A stretch of 64,000 bases of DNA from Aliamphritea spongicola. Lineage in GTDB: Bacteria > Pseudomonadota > Gammaproteobacteria > Pseudomonadales > Balneatricaceae. The stretch is taken from positions 2,480,001 through 2,544,000 of the forward strand of contig AP025283.1 in the NCBI GenBank assembly GCA_024347235.1, written 5' to 3'. Below the pieces are notes generated by a model. It searched no databases and was not told the DNA's origin. It saw nothing but the letters and a program-made list of their open reading frames with translations. The translations under genes and the position numbers were made by a program. Shown here piece after piece: positions 21,814-32,500 of the stretch. Positions within the stretch are counted from its first letter, which is position 1, and each line of letters opens with the position of its first letter.

Positions 21814-22212
21814 TCAGCCAATAGGCGGCCGTAACAGAGGTTTGAAGGAAACAGCGAGAGTTTTGTCTGTATCAAATGGCCCGAAATTAGCGGAGCCTGA
21901 TAACAGTAGATGACTGTGAGGCTGAATAATATTTGCCTGCGAAGGGCTGCAGGACGTGGCACATACCACAGAACAGATAAGATCATTACCTGGCTGCTGA
22001 TCCGGGCAATGCTCAGCGATCTGAGCACTCAGTAATCCAGGCTCAGCGACATACAGGCATTCAGAAAGCTCCGTTACCTGCGCGCGGTGCGACTGGCTGG
22101 CAAACGGGCTCGTAAACGTAAGCTGGCTGGTGAACATCACCAGAAAAAGGGCACACAGAATAGTGGTAAGCAGGCATTGCCGGGGCATTATCTCGTTAAC
22201 ATCCATTGTCAT
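21814..22212 (-). CDS. Small exported Cys/His-containing protein
   Basis: About 132 residues with a signal-type helix (LLTTILCALFLVMFTSQL) and a mature part with several Cys and His (SECLYVAEPG, CPDQQPGNDLICSVVCATSC, QPHSH), ending FKPLLRPPIG. The ending and size recall the small periplasmic proteins of copper loci such as CopL, but I cannot name a family. It is intact and in line with soxCD upstream and DUF2933 downstream. Confidence 0.55.
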   Translation of the reverse strand: MTMDVNEIMPRQCLLTTILCALFLVMFTSQLTFTSPFASQSHRAQVTELSECLYVAEPGLLSAQIAEHCPDQQPGNDLICSVVCATSCSPSQANIIQPHSHLLLSGSANFGPFDTDKTLAVSFKPLLRPPIG

Positions 22213-22306
22213 CCGAATACCCTTAAACTGACCTGCAAGTACGCTGATAGTTCAGCGCCCGGCAGGCAAATGCGCAGCAACCGAACGGTTGCTGCAAGAA
22301 ACGCTG

Positions 22307-22858
22307 CTAATACTCTGGCAAGCGGTAATGCTGTTCCTCTTCTTCCCATTTATTCCGAAAATACTGGCTGGCCGGCATTTCAACCTGGGGCAGGCTGTTC
22401 TGATCCATTATTTCCTCAGCACTGACCAGTTTATTCATTTCCAGAATATAAGCGGTGACAGCGTAGACCTCATCATCGCTCAGCTGTTTAACGTTATAAG
22501 GCGGCATAGCGCGGCGGATATAATCAAACACTGACGTCGCATACGGCCATGAATAGCCCATTGACCAGTCACTGCCATGTTTGGGTTCACCCACCAGTGA
22601 CGGAACGTGATACTGGCGATTACCAGCCCCGTCCGCCCCATGACAATGCGCGCACTGGGTCTTATATATAACTGCTCCAGAAATTGCGTTACCGCTACCG
22701 GATGGCAGGCCTGTGCCGTCGGGAAACACCGTCGTGCTGATAGCGGCAACATCCTGATTACTCAGTTCCCGGCCCAGGTCAGGGGTCTCAGCCCCATGCG
22801 CCGCGACAGCAAACAGGAGCGACGAAAATACAACAGAAACGGTGAAATCAGAATGCAT
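22307..22858 (-). CDS. soxD: SoxD-like monohaem cytochrome c
   Basis: Periplasmic electron acceptor of the SoxCD pair. Signal peptide (1-23, ending AAHG-A), one haem site CAHCH, then SoxD-like stretches FPDGTGLPSGSG, YSWPYATSVFDYIRRAMP and LSDDEVYAVTAYILEMN, with a possible Met ligand near the end. The 184-residue protein covers only the first haem domain of SoxD; the Paracoccus enzyme has two haems and about twice the length. ATG 22858 overlaps the end of soxC by 11 bases. The frame is intact. Confidence 0.8.
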   Translation of the reverse strand: MHSDFTVSVVFSSLLFAVAAHGAETPDLGRELSNQDVAAISTTVFPDGTGLPSGSGNAISGAVIYKTQCAHCHGADGAGNRQYHVPSLVGEPKHGSDWSMGYSWPYATSVFDYIRRAMPPYNVKQLSDDEVYAVTAYILEMNKLVSAEEIMDQNSLPQVEMPASQYFRNKWEEEEQHYRLPEY

Positions 22859-24103
22859 TGTTAACCCCTCCGTGCTGATCAATATGCCAGGTTTGAATGG
22901 CGTTATAGTGCTTTGGCGACCCCTGATAATAGCTTTTACGCCACTGAGCATGAGTTGGCTGCACATTGCCGTAATCATCCATTGCACGGCTCTGTAACTG
23001 AACCGCTTCGCCCGTCCATTTCAGGGCAGTGAAAAGCGGGTCAGGGATTTAGTGTGCACCGGCCCGTCCAGCGTTGCCGATATCCAGTTTTTACCGCCAT
23101 CCACTGAGACTTCAACAGCTTTAACCTTGCCAAAGCCGCTCCATGCCAGGCCTGCAATCTCGTAATAACCTTTATCCGGTAACTGCTGTCCGGCAGATGG
23201 ATGAGTAATGACCGATTTAACTCCCATATACAAACTGAAGTTCTGCAACCGGCCGTCTCCCAGAGTATCGGAATATGAGCGGTTTTCGTTCTGGGTATAG
23301 GCAGGCCGGTCTGTCACTTCCAGGCGGCGCAACCATTTGACGCTGACATTGCCTTCCAGCCCCGGCATAAATAAACGCATAGGGTAGCCCTGTGAAGGCC
23401 GTAACCGTTCACCATTCTGGTACAGGGCAATAATGGCGTCATCCATGATCCGTTCGAGGGAATGCTGCGGGCCATTGATCCGGCATCGCTGCCTTCAGCA
23501 ATCACCCACTTAGCCCCGGGTTTTACACCGGCTTCTTCCAGCAAGCGGCGCAGGGAAACACCGTACCATTCAGAGCCGGACACCAGCCCGTACAGTTCCT
23601 GTAAGGTTTTTGTTCGGCATTGGGAAAGACAGCCTGCGGCCAGGTGTTACCGCTGCACTCCAGAAACATATGGCCGCCAACCATCGGATACCGCAGCAAA
23701 TCGCTGACAGAAAACTTCAGGGCTTTTTCGGTCATACCGTGGATATACAGGCTGTGGCTGTCCGGATCGATATCCGTTAAACCAGAGTGATGCACGCTGA
23801 AATGCAACCCAGAAGGGGTGATGGTGCCTTTTGCTGATGTAATGGCGCATAAGTATAAGTCAGGGCAGACATACCATTCTGTGGTGTCACCAGACGTTTT
23901 ACATTACTTTCATAAACGGAGGGATTACCGTATTCATCTGCATTACCGCCCGGTGTCAGCATGGATTCGGGCATTTTGACTGTCCCGGCAACCGCTGAGG
24001 AAACGGCAGCGGGTGCGGATATAGCCGTTAAAAACGTCGCGCCGGACCGTAAGAAACGGCGTCTGGGCAGCATTTCGGATTTAAGATCTTCATTGTTATT
24101 CAT
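22848..24103 (-). CDS. soxC: SoxC-like molybdopterin sulfur dehydrogenase
   Basis: Molybdenum enzyme of the sulfite oxidase superfamily. Tat signal PRRRFLRSGATFLTAIS, then GLHFSVHHSGLTDIDPDSHSLYIHG, the molybdenum-ligand Cys in MFLECSGNTWPQ, GYPMRLFMPGLEGNVSVKWLRRLEV, and a C-terminal dimer domain (IAGLAWSGFGKVKAVEVSVDGGKNW). These fit SoxC rather than MsrP. With SoxD it would oxidise the sulfane sulfur of a carrier-bound intermediate, or sulfite. No soxXYZAB genes are in the window. Breaks lie near 23815, 23610, 23455 and 23025. Confidence 0.85.
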
Positions 24104-24284
24104 ATATTTTTACCTTCGGTCATAGAGGGTATCTGAATGCGAACATTCACCCAGATAAGACGAAGCAGAAATAAAGACGATTTACAGCGCCAAACAGCCA
24201 TCAGGACAGACAAGAAAAAGAGCAGGGAGAGTTTTGAAATTCAGAAAGCAGGGCCTGGAACAACCCTGCCAGGAGGATAACTGA

Positions 24285-25506
24285 CTAGCAACAGCTTCGT
24301 GTTTTATCAGACTCTGTATCGGTGGGCTGCGGTTGTGCAGCCACCGGTGCTGTTAAAACATCTTTTAATCGCCGGAAGGCAGCTTCAATGTCCTCTTTAG
24401 GCACAGCAAAGTTCATACGGGCAAAGCCACTGGCTTCGCTGTCGAACCAGCTGCCGGGTGACGCGCCAAACCCGGCTTCACCCAGGGTTTTAACAAGGGC
24501 TTCACCGGACAGCCCCGTTGCAGAAAAATCCAGCCAAACCTGATATGTACCCTCTACCGGAAACATCTTTACTGCTGGCAACTCTGATTCCAGAAAGTGA
24601 CTAATCCAGCGGATGTTCCCCTGCAGATACTCCAGTAGCCCATCTACCCAGCCATCCCCTGATTAAAGGCCGCAATGGTCGCAAAGGTGGTGAAGGCATT
24701 GCCGTGATCCAGATACATTGAGGAGGACACCGCGCGCATACTCTCCAGAAGTTCTGAATGTTGGGTGTAGATGTAACCGTCAGAAATACTCTGCATACCG
24801 AAGGTTTTAGACGGCGAGCCGATCAGGGACACATGATTCGCCGGATCAACCGCCATCAGACTGGTAAAACGGTGCCCTGAATAAATAATATCCGCATGAA
24901 TTTCATCACTGATAATCACAACACCGTGTTTGTTCGCGATATCCGTCAGTGTTTTCAGCTCATCTGCAGTCCAGACGCGACCGACCGGATTATGCGGATT
25001 ACACAGAATCATTACCTTTACATCCAGCGCACTGAGCTTGACTTCAAGATCGGCAAAATCCATCGCATAGCGACCATCATCGACCTTAAGCGGACTGGTA
25101 ACGATATTGCGGCCGGCTGAGCTGATCATTTTCGAAAACTGATGATAAGCAGGGGTCTGCATCAGCACACTGTCGCCTTCATCCGTCAGTTCACGGATCA
25201 GCAAAGCAGCCGCCGTTAATACTCCTGTGACCTGTACAAAATTGCCTGTATCCAGATCCAGATTATGGCGACGCTTAAACCAGCCACTGACCGCTGCAAA
25301 CACACCGGCTGAATTGAACTCATACGCAAACTGCCCACGCTCAGCCAGGCGCCGGAGCTCGGCCTGCACGGGGGCGCTACTTTAAAATCCATATCAGCCA
25401 CCCAGAAAGGGGTGACATCCGTGGTACCGAATATTCCCTGCAACATGGATTCGCTGTTACGGATAAAACTGTTCTGACTGTTACGCGCCGGTTGTTCAAA
25501 CCCCAT
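24285..25506 (-). CDS. MalY/PatB-type PLP-dependent C-S lyase or aminotransferase
   Basis: Class I/II aminotransferase fold. Family marks: FWVADMDFK near the N-terminus, FVQVTGVLTAAALLIRELT, NPHNPVGRVW, SDEIHADIIY with the pyridoxal Asp, and SPSKTFGMQ with the catalytic Lys. These fit the MalY/PatB group (cystathionine beta-lyase), which would release sulfide from cysteine conjugates; the link to the neighbouring Sox and rhodanese genes is inference. It ends in an unusual RSCC. AGGAGAAT before ATG 25506 supports the start. Breaks lie near 25370 and 24655. Divergent from the rhodanese gene. Confidence 0.85.
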
Positions 25507-25702
25507 ATTATTCTCCTGATATCTGAACGGATGTGTAAACAAAGATTGCTCTGTAAGCCTGTTCTGTAAGACGAAGCAGAAAACGAAAGACGATCAGCCG
25601 GATACAAATGTCCGCATCACACAAAACAATTCATCTTTTGAATATCACTGCGTCTTATAAGCAAACATTCACAAAGAGGCCGGCCAAATGCCGGAGCAAA
25701 GC

Positions 25703-26108
25703 ATGCAAAGAATTACTAAGGGTATACAGGTATTAACAGCATCTGCAGAAAAACCGTGCAGGCAATAACAGTTCAGGAAGCAATAACACGCTTAAACGAT
25801 GAGGATTATATTTTTATTGACGTACGTGAAGCACAGGAACGCAGCAAGCTGGGTGTCATCCCGGAGCATTTACCTGCCCAAGAGGCATGCTGGAGTTTCT
25901 GATAGACCCGGAATGTCCGGCACATAACGCGATATTTAATCAGGACAAAACCTATGTGTTTTACTGCGCACACGGGCTGCGTTCACTGTTTGCCGCAGAA
26001 CAGGCAAGAAAAATGGGCCTGCAGCCAGTCAGAAACCTGACCGGAGGCTTTGCAGAATGGCAACAGTATGAGGGAGCGGTTATTCAGGAAGAAACACACC
26101 CGGCCTGA
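25703..26108 (+). CDS. Rhodanese-domain protein
   Basis: Single-domain sulfurtransferase of about 134 residues. DYIFIDVREAQERSKLGVIP and the active-site loop FYCAHGLRSLFAA with its catalytic Cys, then NLTGGFAEWQ, are typical. ATG 25703 has GGAG 7 bases upstream but needs an indel in the AAAAA run near 25750; otherwise GTG 25756 opens the same domain. A second break lies near 25880 (GVIPEH to RGMLEFLIDPE). It is convergent with the sigma factor gene and overlaps it by 29 bases. Confidence 0.8.
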
Positions 26109-26669
26109 GCCCCTTTGAGCTGACCAGTGAGCAGGGCGCGGACTTATCAGGACGAACGCTGAAATCCAGGATCTGACCGCGCCGGTCCAGTGAAATCTCA
26201 CAATACTCATGAAATAACCCGTATAACATCTTCCTGGCCTTTTGCACCCTGGATTTAAAGGTCGAATAACTGATTCCAAGACGCGCTGCATAAGCTTTCT
26301 GAGACTGTCTCTGAATATCAATTGAATAAATCAGATCCGCTATATCTTCAGGTAAGTCACGAAGCAATGGCTCAATACAGGGAGAGAAAACATGTTCCGG
26401 ATCGGCAAATGGGTCTGCATACCAGAGATCATCCGGGTGAGGGCATTGCTGTACATGTTTCTTCCGGTAAAAGTCGATCACCAGATTGTGTGCAATACGG
26501 TACAGCCAGGCTCTGGCTTTATCTTCAGACTTTAACGTATCAATGTTCATGAACGCACGCAGGGCAACTTCCTGTAATAACTCCTCCACATCTTCCGGGC
26601 TGGAGATCTTAGTATGTAAAAGGCTTTAATGCTTGCCTGATTACTGAACCAGAGCAATTCAATTGTCAT
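26080..26669 (-). CDS. sigZ: Sigma-70 family factor, SigZ-like
   Basis: Alternative sigma factor of the ECF type. Region 2 (SPEDVEELLQEVALRAFMNI, ARAWLYRIAHNLVIDFYRKK) and region 4 helix-turn-helix (KAYAARLGISYSTFKSRVQKARKML) are clear, with a CPHPDDLW linker. The end matches SigZ proteins. The frame must shift near 26625 to join ATG 26669 (MTIELLWFSNQASIKAF). It lies 66 bases downstream of the ArsP-like permease in the same direction, so both may be under ArsR control. No anti-sigma gene is visible. Confidence 0.8.
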
Positions 26670-26735
26670 ACACTCACCATAAATTCGCAGGCTGAGACAG
26701 CACTACCGCCAGGATGACGGTAGCGCACTGAACAG

Positions 26736-27721
26736 TTACATAAACAGGTTAAACATCAGACCTGCCAGAATGGCCATACTGAGAATGACAAACAGGAAGG
26801 CGGCAATCATCTGGTTTTTGAAAATAGCCTTCAGCAAAATCACTTCGGTGAGGCTGGCACCGGCACTGCCGATAATCAGCGCCATCACAGACCCAAGCGC
26901 CATGCCTTTTAACCAGCGCAGCACTCAGAGGGATGACCGCTTCCGCACGGATATACAGAGGAATACCTATTACTGCTGCGACAGGAATCGCATACCAGGT
27001 AGCATCACCGGCGTACTTAGCAATCAGATCCGTTGGGATAAAGCCATAGATAAATGACCCAAGGCAGATACCCAGCAGCAGATAAGGCACGACCTGCTTA
27101 AAGTCTTTCCAGGTCGCTTTCCAGATACGCACCCAGCGACTTTCAACAGCCTGGGCTGGGGTGTCGGATGAACCGCAGCCAGTGCTGGTAGTCTCGCCAC
27201 AACTGCTAGTGACAGTTTCACCGCAACCAGTGCTTGCAGCAGCACCGCAACCACTGGCAACCGGCTGCTGATACGCCTCTTCACGTACATAGCGCTCAAA
27301 GCCCAGCTTTTCCAGCACGAAACCTGCGGTTACAGATACCACCAGTGCAACGCTGAAATACATAACAGCAACCTGCAAACCGAAGGTGATTACAAACAGG
27401 CCGATGATGACCGGGTTTAGTAGCGGACTGGAAAACAGAACACCATCATCGGCCCAAAGCCAGCCCGGGCACGCAGCAACCCCTTAAGAAAAGGAATGGT
27501 CGAGCAGGAACAGAAGGGGGTGATTGCCCCAGTAAAGCAGCGATCACATAGCCTTTACCTTTGCGGGAACTGAGAATTGACTGGATTTTCTCCGGCGTAA
27601 TGAACTCCTGCAGAACCCCCACCAGATAACTGATAGCCAGGAACAGCAGGGTTAACTCAACAGCCAGAAATGCAAACATACCGAGTGCATCTTCAAACAT
27701 CTGAATGGTTTCAGGGGACAT
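26736..27721 (-). CDS. ArsP-like permease (UPF0718) with Cys-rich loop
   Basis: Inner-membrane permease of the DUF318/ArsP family, about 330 residues with about eight helices. The family motif TPFCSCSTIPF is intact, and a second conserved part reads VIGIPLYIRAEAVIPL. Between the two membrane halves a cytoplasmic loop (27155-27270) carries a Cys-rich array: SGCG, STGCGE, SSCGE and STGCGSSD, i.e. four Gly/Ser-Cys-Gly units, probably a metal or arsenical binding site. Breaks lie near 27525, 27445 and 26930. It is divergent from arsR and ends before sigZ. Confidence 0.85.
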
Positions 27722-27751
27722 ATATACTCCGTAATACGAGTTGTTTATCTA

Positions 27752-27815
27752 TATTTCCAGAATTATAGAAATAAATAGCAGCGCGTCAATCGATATTTCT
27801 GGATTTATAGAAACA
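27752..27815. promoter_or_regulatory. Two repeated palindromic operator-like sites
   Basis: Two 22-base imperfect palindromes of the form TATTTC-N10-GAAA(T/C)A, at 27752-27773 and 27794-27815, lie 42 bases apart, i.e. about four helix turns. They sit 31 to 94 bases upstream of the permease start, in the region divergent from arsR. They are good candidates for ArsR binding. Confidence 0.6.
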
Positions 27816-27962
27816 TATAAATACTCATCAACCGATAACGGTTTAGCAAGAGAACCTACATATCAAAACAACCCATTGATTTTCATGTATAAAAGCCAAC
27901 ATGACTCTGGCTTTTGAAGATAAAAAGGATAACGTATCTATGCTTTTGCGTTTTAAAAATAC

Positions 27963-27978
27963 TTCGATTAATATCGAA
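27963..27978. promoter_or_regulatory. Inverted repeat just upstream of arsR
   Basis: TTCGAT-TAAT-ATCGAA, 22 bases before the arsR ATG. It differs in sequence from the two sites nearer the permease, and may be an autoregulatory operator. Confidence 0.4.
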
Positions 27979-28000
27979 ATAGTTTAACGAGGAAACAGAG

Positions 28001-28311
28001 ATGCAGACACAACTTGCCGCAAAACGCCTGGCAGAGCTGGGCCACGAAACCCGCCTGGAAGTATTCCGGTATCTGGTTAAAGCCGGGCATCAGGGGTACC
28101 TGTAGGGGAGTTGCAAACCAACCTTGGCATACCGGGATCCACCCTGTCGCATCATATCAGCCGGCTGGTATCTGTCGGTCTGGTAGAGCAGCGCAGAGAA
28201 GGGCGCACACTCTACTGTGTGCCTCAGTACGATAAGTTACTGGCGCTGGCCACCTTTCTGATTGATGAGTGCTGCAGTAAAGAAAGCGGGGAAAAGCCAG
28301 ATAACGGATAA
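28001..28311 (+). CDS. ArsR-family metalloregulator
   Basis: About 103-residue winged-helix repressor. KRLAELGHETRLEVFRYLVKAGHQG, then VGELQTNLGIPGSTLSHHISRLVSVGLVEQRREGRTLYC is a standard ArsR helix-turn-helix and wing. A Cys pair near the end (DECCSKE) may bind the effector. GAGG stands 8 bases before the ATG. A missing G in the run GGGG near 28093 explains the frame break. It faces the ArsP-like permease, which it probably represses. Confidence 0.9.
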
Positions 28312-28348
28312 GAGAGGCTGTAGTAACCAGAACATACTCTGACTGTAC

Positions 28349-28696
28349 TCAGGTACGCTCCCGGTTGATTTCATATTTTATTAAATAAAAAGTGACGTAT
28401 GCTAAGTACAGGTATGGTGCTAAGAAGACCAGCAAAAACAGATATTTATCACCCACAATAATGGCCAACAACACTATAAAAACACATTTAAAGCCAAACT
28501 CTTTAAGCACATCAATTACAAGGGCATAGTATGTGATTGAGTAGAACAGGGATAAAACGAACACCAATGCATATGACAGATAGCCAGAATCGTCATCTAT
28601 AAAGAACATTACTGCTGCTGCAGCCAAACCAAAAAACAATCCAACCCATAGAATAACTATGTATTTTACCGGTTTAATTTTGGTACTTTTACACAT
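28349..28696 (-). CDS. Four-helix membrane protein of unknown function
   Basis: 115 residues with four hydrophobic helices (for example YIVILWVGLFFGLAAAAVMF and CVFIVLLAIIVGDKYLFLLVF) and a basic end INRERT. Low G+C, like the toxin-immunity genes just upstream. It lies downstream of the RHS immunity-like gene on the same strand, where spare or second immunity genes are often found, but nothing in the sequence proves that role. Confidence 0.55.
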   Translation of the reverse strand: MCKSTKIKPVKYIVILWVGLFFGLAAAAVMFFIDDDSGYLSYALVFVLSLFYSITYYALVIDVLKEFGFKCVFIVLLAIIVGDKYLFLLVFLAPYLYLAYVTFYLIKYEINRERT

Positions 28697-28900
28697 ATAT
28701 TTTGAACATTAAAATCTCCAGAAAAATACAAATCAGATCAAAAGAATCTAACAATTAAAAACCACTATTTAAAATAGATTCAATCAACAGAATTTTCATA
28801 ATAAAAATCAAAACAACTAGAAATGGTACAGGCCTTATGTTTAATGATATGAAAGACAAGACCTGATCCCATTAACCCCTGCACAACAACAATATTTATT

Positions 28901-29502
28901 TTAGTTAGACTGGCATAATCTATCCTTCATTTCTCTCACCCAGTCATTTAATAATAATTTAGGATCCTTCCTTCTAATATGGTTTGTTTCACAACTGCAC
29001 AGTCATCAATTATTTGTTTTCTATTAATAGGCAAGTTCAATGATAATATTTTATCTAAATGATAAACTGACTCATCAAGTTTATCTAAAAGTATTAAGTT
29101 TAAAGCATAATCTTTATGGATCCATTCGTTATTTAACAACGCTTTATTATGTTCAATGTAATCATTTAAATAATTCATATTAGATTTTCTTTTAACTTCA
29201 TCAACGTCAGGAGTAATAATAGATATTATCTGATCAACAACATTGCTATTCTTAGCATTATCTTTATTAATAAAACCTTTAGGATAAGGGATGCTTTCGG
29301 AGAAATTTAAATTAAACTCATATTGCCTATTAAAAGTGGATGTATATATTTGTGAATATACACACCACTTTTAGTTTCTTCAAAACAAAAACCTCCAACC
29401 AATGCCCCTCTACTGGCAGTAAATATAAGTACGAATTAAAAAATCACATCCTCCTAATAAATCCTTAATTGATGCTTGGTTTTGTTTATTCAATATAATC
29501 AT
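28901..29502 (-). CDS. Immunity-like protein of the RHS toxin
   Basis: AT-rich gene for a soluble protein of about 200 residues. The ATG shares its A with the last base of the toxin stop codon (TAATG), so it is translationally coupled to the RHS toxin, the position of polymorphic-toxin immunity genes. After correction of breaks near 29425, 29335 and 28970 it reads from MIILNKQNQASIKDLLGG through VYIHKYIHPL, FINKDNAKNSNVVDQII and NEWIHKDYALNLILLDKLDE to LLLNDWVREMKDRL. I do not recognise the family. The role is inferred from position. Confidence 0.65.
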
Positions 29503-32500
29503 TATCTAACCCACATAAGGTAAAGTACTGTATTACTTGGTAAGTTTTGCTTGTAATTGTTTATTTGTCTATCAGACACAAATGCGAAATACCCTGTTTT
29601 TAATTCTATAGCAAACTCCGGTGCCGCAGGTAAACCATAAATTGCATCAGCTCTACTTGAACCTTTACGTCCATGATTAACTCGAGAACCATTTAAGTAG
29701 CTAACCTCAGCATCAAAGCCATTACCAGCTAATTTCACTTTGTGCTCAAATAGTTTATGTATTTTAGCACCTCTGACCCAAGGGATATGACAGTCAAATG
29801 TGCACGTATCGTCAAATTCCTGTGCAGCTTCTTCAGCTAAGTCCTGTAAAAGCAACTTTAGCCTCATGTTCTTTTGCGACATGAAGACGTGGCTGCCATC
29901 TTCTGTTCTGTCTACTCTCACTTTGTTCATCCGCATTTACAGTGCCTATACCAGCGATTCCTAATGACTTAGAAAAATTAACTGTGACATTTAAATGCCC
30001 GGGAAACACAGCAAATAGAACAGTGTCAGAGACTTGGTTTTGATCTGAGGGAGACCAAACATAGTTGATTGGTTACTGGATATATTATGAGCGTTTTCTT
30101 TATCGAAATACCCACTCGGATCCACCATACTCAGCGGATTATTCCGCACATAACTAAATCTATTATAGCTCTGTGGCTTATAAGGGTAGGGAACCATGAT
30201 ATCGGCAGAGATCATCCGACCTAATTGCGGATCATACAGGCGACCATTCATGTGTATCAGACCGCTTGGCAGTTGCTCATGGCCTGTATAGCTACGGGTA
30301 AACTGCGGCGTACTGAAAGGGCAGTCGCGCTGACCGAAGGCGTCATAAGTACAGTCCTGAATACTTATGCCGTTTGCATCGGTAACGGATAACAGACTGC
30401 CTAACACATCCGTATGCCAGTAATAGACATCAGTCTGAAACCAGGACTTAACAATAACAGCAACAACCTGACCGCCAGCAGTTATATAGCTGCGCTTATC
30501 GCCAAACTCATCTTCTTCATAGAACAGACTTGCTCCCATATTGCCGTGCATGTAGTAGGTAGTCTTACTTGGCTGTACCTGCTTCACCCGCTGATGATCG
30601 GTGCCATATTCATAGCTGACAGTGTTACTGTTCGCAGTGATGGTGTCTGGCTGGTTAAAGCTGGTCCAGGTCATGGTGCGACCACTACCGGTGAGCATAT
30701 TACCGTTGGCATCGTAGGTGTAGATCGAATTAACACTACCGGTCGTCCCCATTACGGCATGTGGCTTAGAACCTGGCAGGTAGAGATAACTTCCCACATC
30801 TGACTTGCTGTCGATGTTGCCATTGTCTGCATAACTCATCGCAAGTAACGGATAACCGGTACCTGTTGTGTTAATCAGACGGCTGACACTGTCGTAGGTA
30901 GCGGTTTCCTGATAGAACTGCACATCATCCTGACGGCTGGTGAGGTTGCCCAGCCAGTCATAACCATATGACTGATCAACCACAAAGCCTGTTTCGATAT
31001 CCGTTAAACGTCCTGTCGAAGTCTGATAGGTACGGTCTTCCGTTAAGTTATTACCCAGGCTGGCGCTTGAAAGCTGCTGCTCAGCGGTCATCGCCGTTGC
31101 CTGCCAGTAGGTTACCGAGCCGCTGCTGTCAGTGACTTTTTCATGGTAGCCCCGGGCGGTGTAATGGTTTTGATGACATCTCCGGAAGGGTATGTCACCT
31201 GATTAACCCTGCCATTTGAGTCATAGGTCATACTGGCAGTAAAGTTAAAGAAGCCCATGCTGGTTGTCATACCGCTGGGGCGGGCCAGCGAGTCGTAGGT
31301 ATGGGTTCGGCTAAAGCCGGTATCGGTTTCTTCTTCGCACAGCTGGCCAATGCCTTTAGGGCAGGAACCACCCGCTTTTTTCGTATCGAAATACCAGTTT
31401 GAGGTCAGATCCACTTCTGTCCGCTGGGTCATCCGGTCCAGCAGATCATAGTCAAAGGTGGTGATATCACCGTTTGCGCTGGTTTGTTTAACTAATAGGT
31501 TCAGCGGGTTGTATTCATAGGTCCAGTATCCTTTGTCCGGGTCATCCAGGCTGATTTTCCGGCCCAAAATATCCAACTGAATATCGGTAACTGTACTGGT
31601 GCCGGATGTGGTTTTCGTCAGATCACCAAAGCCGTTGTACTCATAACTGGTTGTATAACCAATGCCATCGGTAACCTGCACGATATCACCGCGGCTATTC
31701 TTCACGCTGACTGATTGCTCAAAATCAATGACGTTCTTATAAGCTTTGGTTGTTTGGGTTAAGCCGTTATAGGCATAGGTCGTCAGGGCACTGTTTGCCT
31801 GGGTTTCAGTTAATACTCTGTCCAGTGCGTCGTATGTGTAAGTCGTCCACTGGGGTGTATTTCCGTCGTAAAACGGTCTGGATTTACGTTTAACCCTGCC
31901 ACGGTCGTCATATTCTGTGTAGGTATAAATCAGGGTTGCTGAACCCAGCGGATCAAAACCTTCAATTACATGTGCGACTTCCCGGTCCAGCTTGTCATAA
32001 TGAATCCACTCTTTAGCACCATTCTGCGTGACATCATTATTGGCCCTTGGGGTTTTCTGTACAAAGTAGTAACTGCCGTTTACACAATTCGTGTTACAGA
32101 CAGCCCAGCCATTGCGAACAATATTTCCATTGGGGTCAGGCTGATAAAATTCAGGCCTAAATCAGAATAATAACTTTGTGTTAACCGTCCATTTGGATCT
32201 GTTTCTTTTGCTGTGCGCCAAACCAACTGTCATAGACCCGGGTAGTCTGGTGATTAAGCGCGTTGCTCAGCGTAATCGGAAAACGGCCACGGGGATCATA
32301 ACTGTATTGCTGACTACGACTGGCAATAGCCTGATTACCGGTTGCAGGGAGGAGACTGTTTCCTGGCTCATATTGCCAAACACATCATGCTGATAAACCG
32401 TATCCAGTCTGAGCTGATTATTATCCGGCTCAACCGTTTCTTTCGTAAGAAGGCCGGTATTGGCATGATATTCATAGGCCTTGGTGCGGGTCACACCGTC

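Noticed and set aside
30414..30803. Plus-strand frame inside the RHS gene
   Set aside because: Antisense to clear RHS repeats, with no independent evidence.
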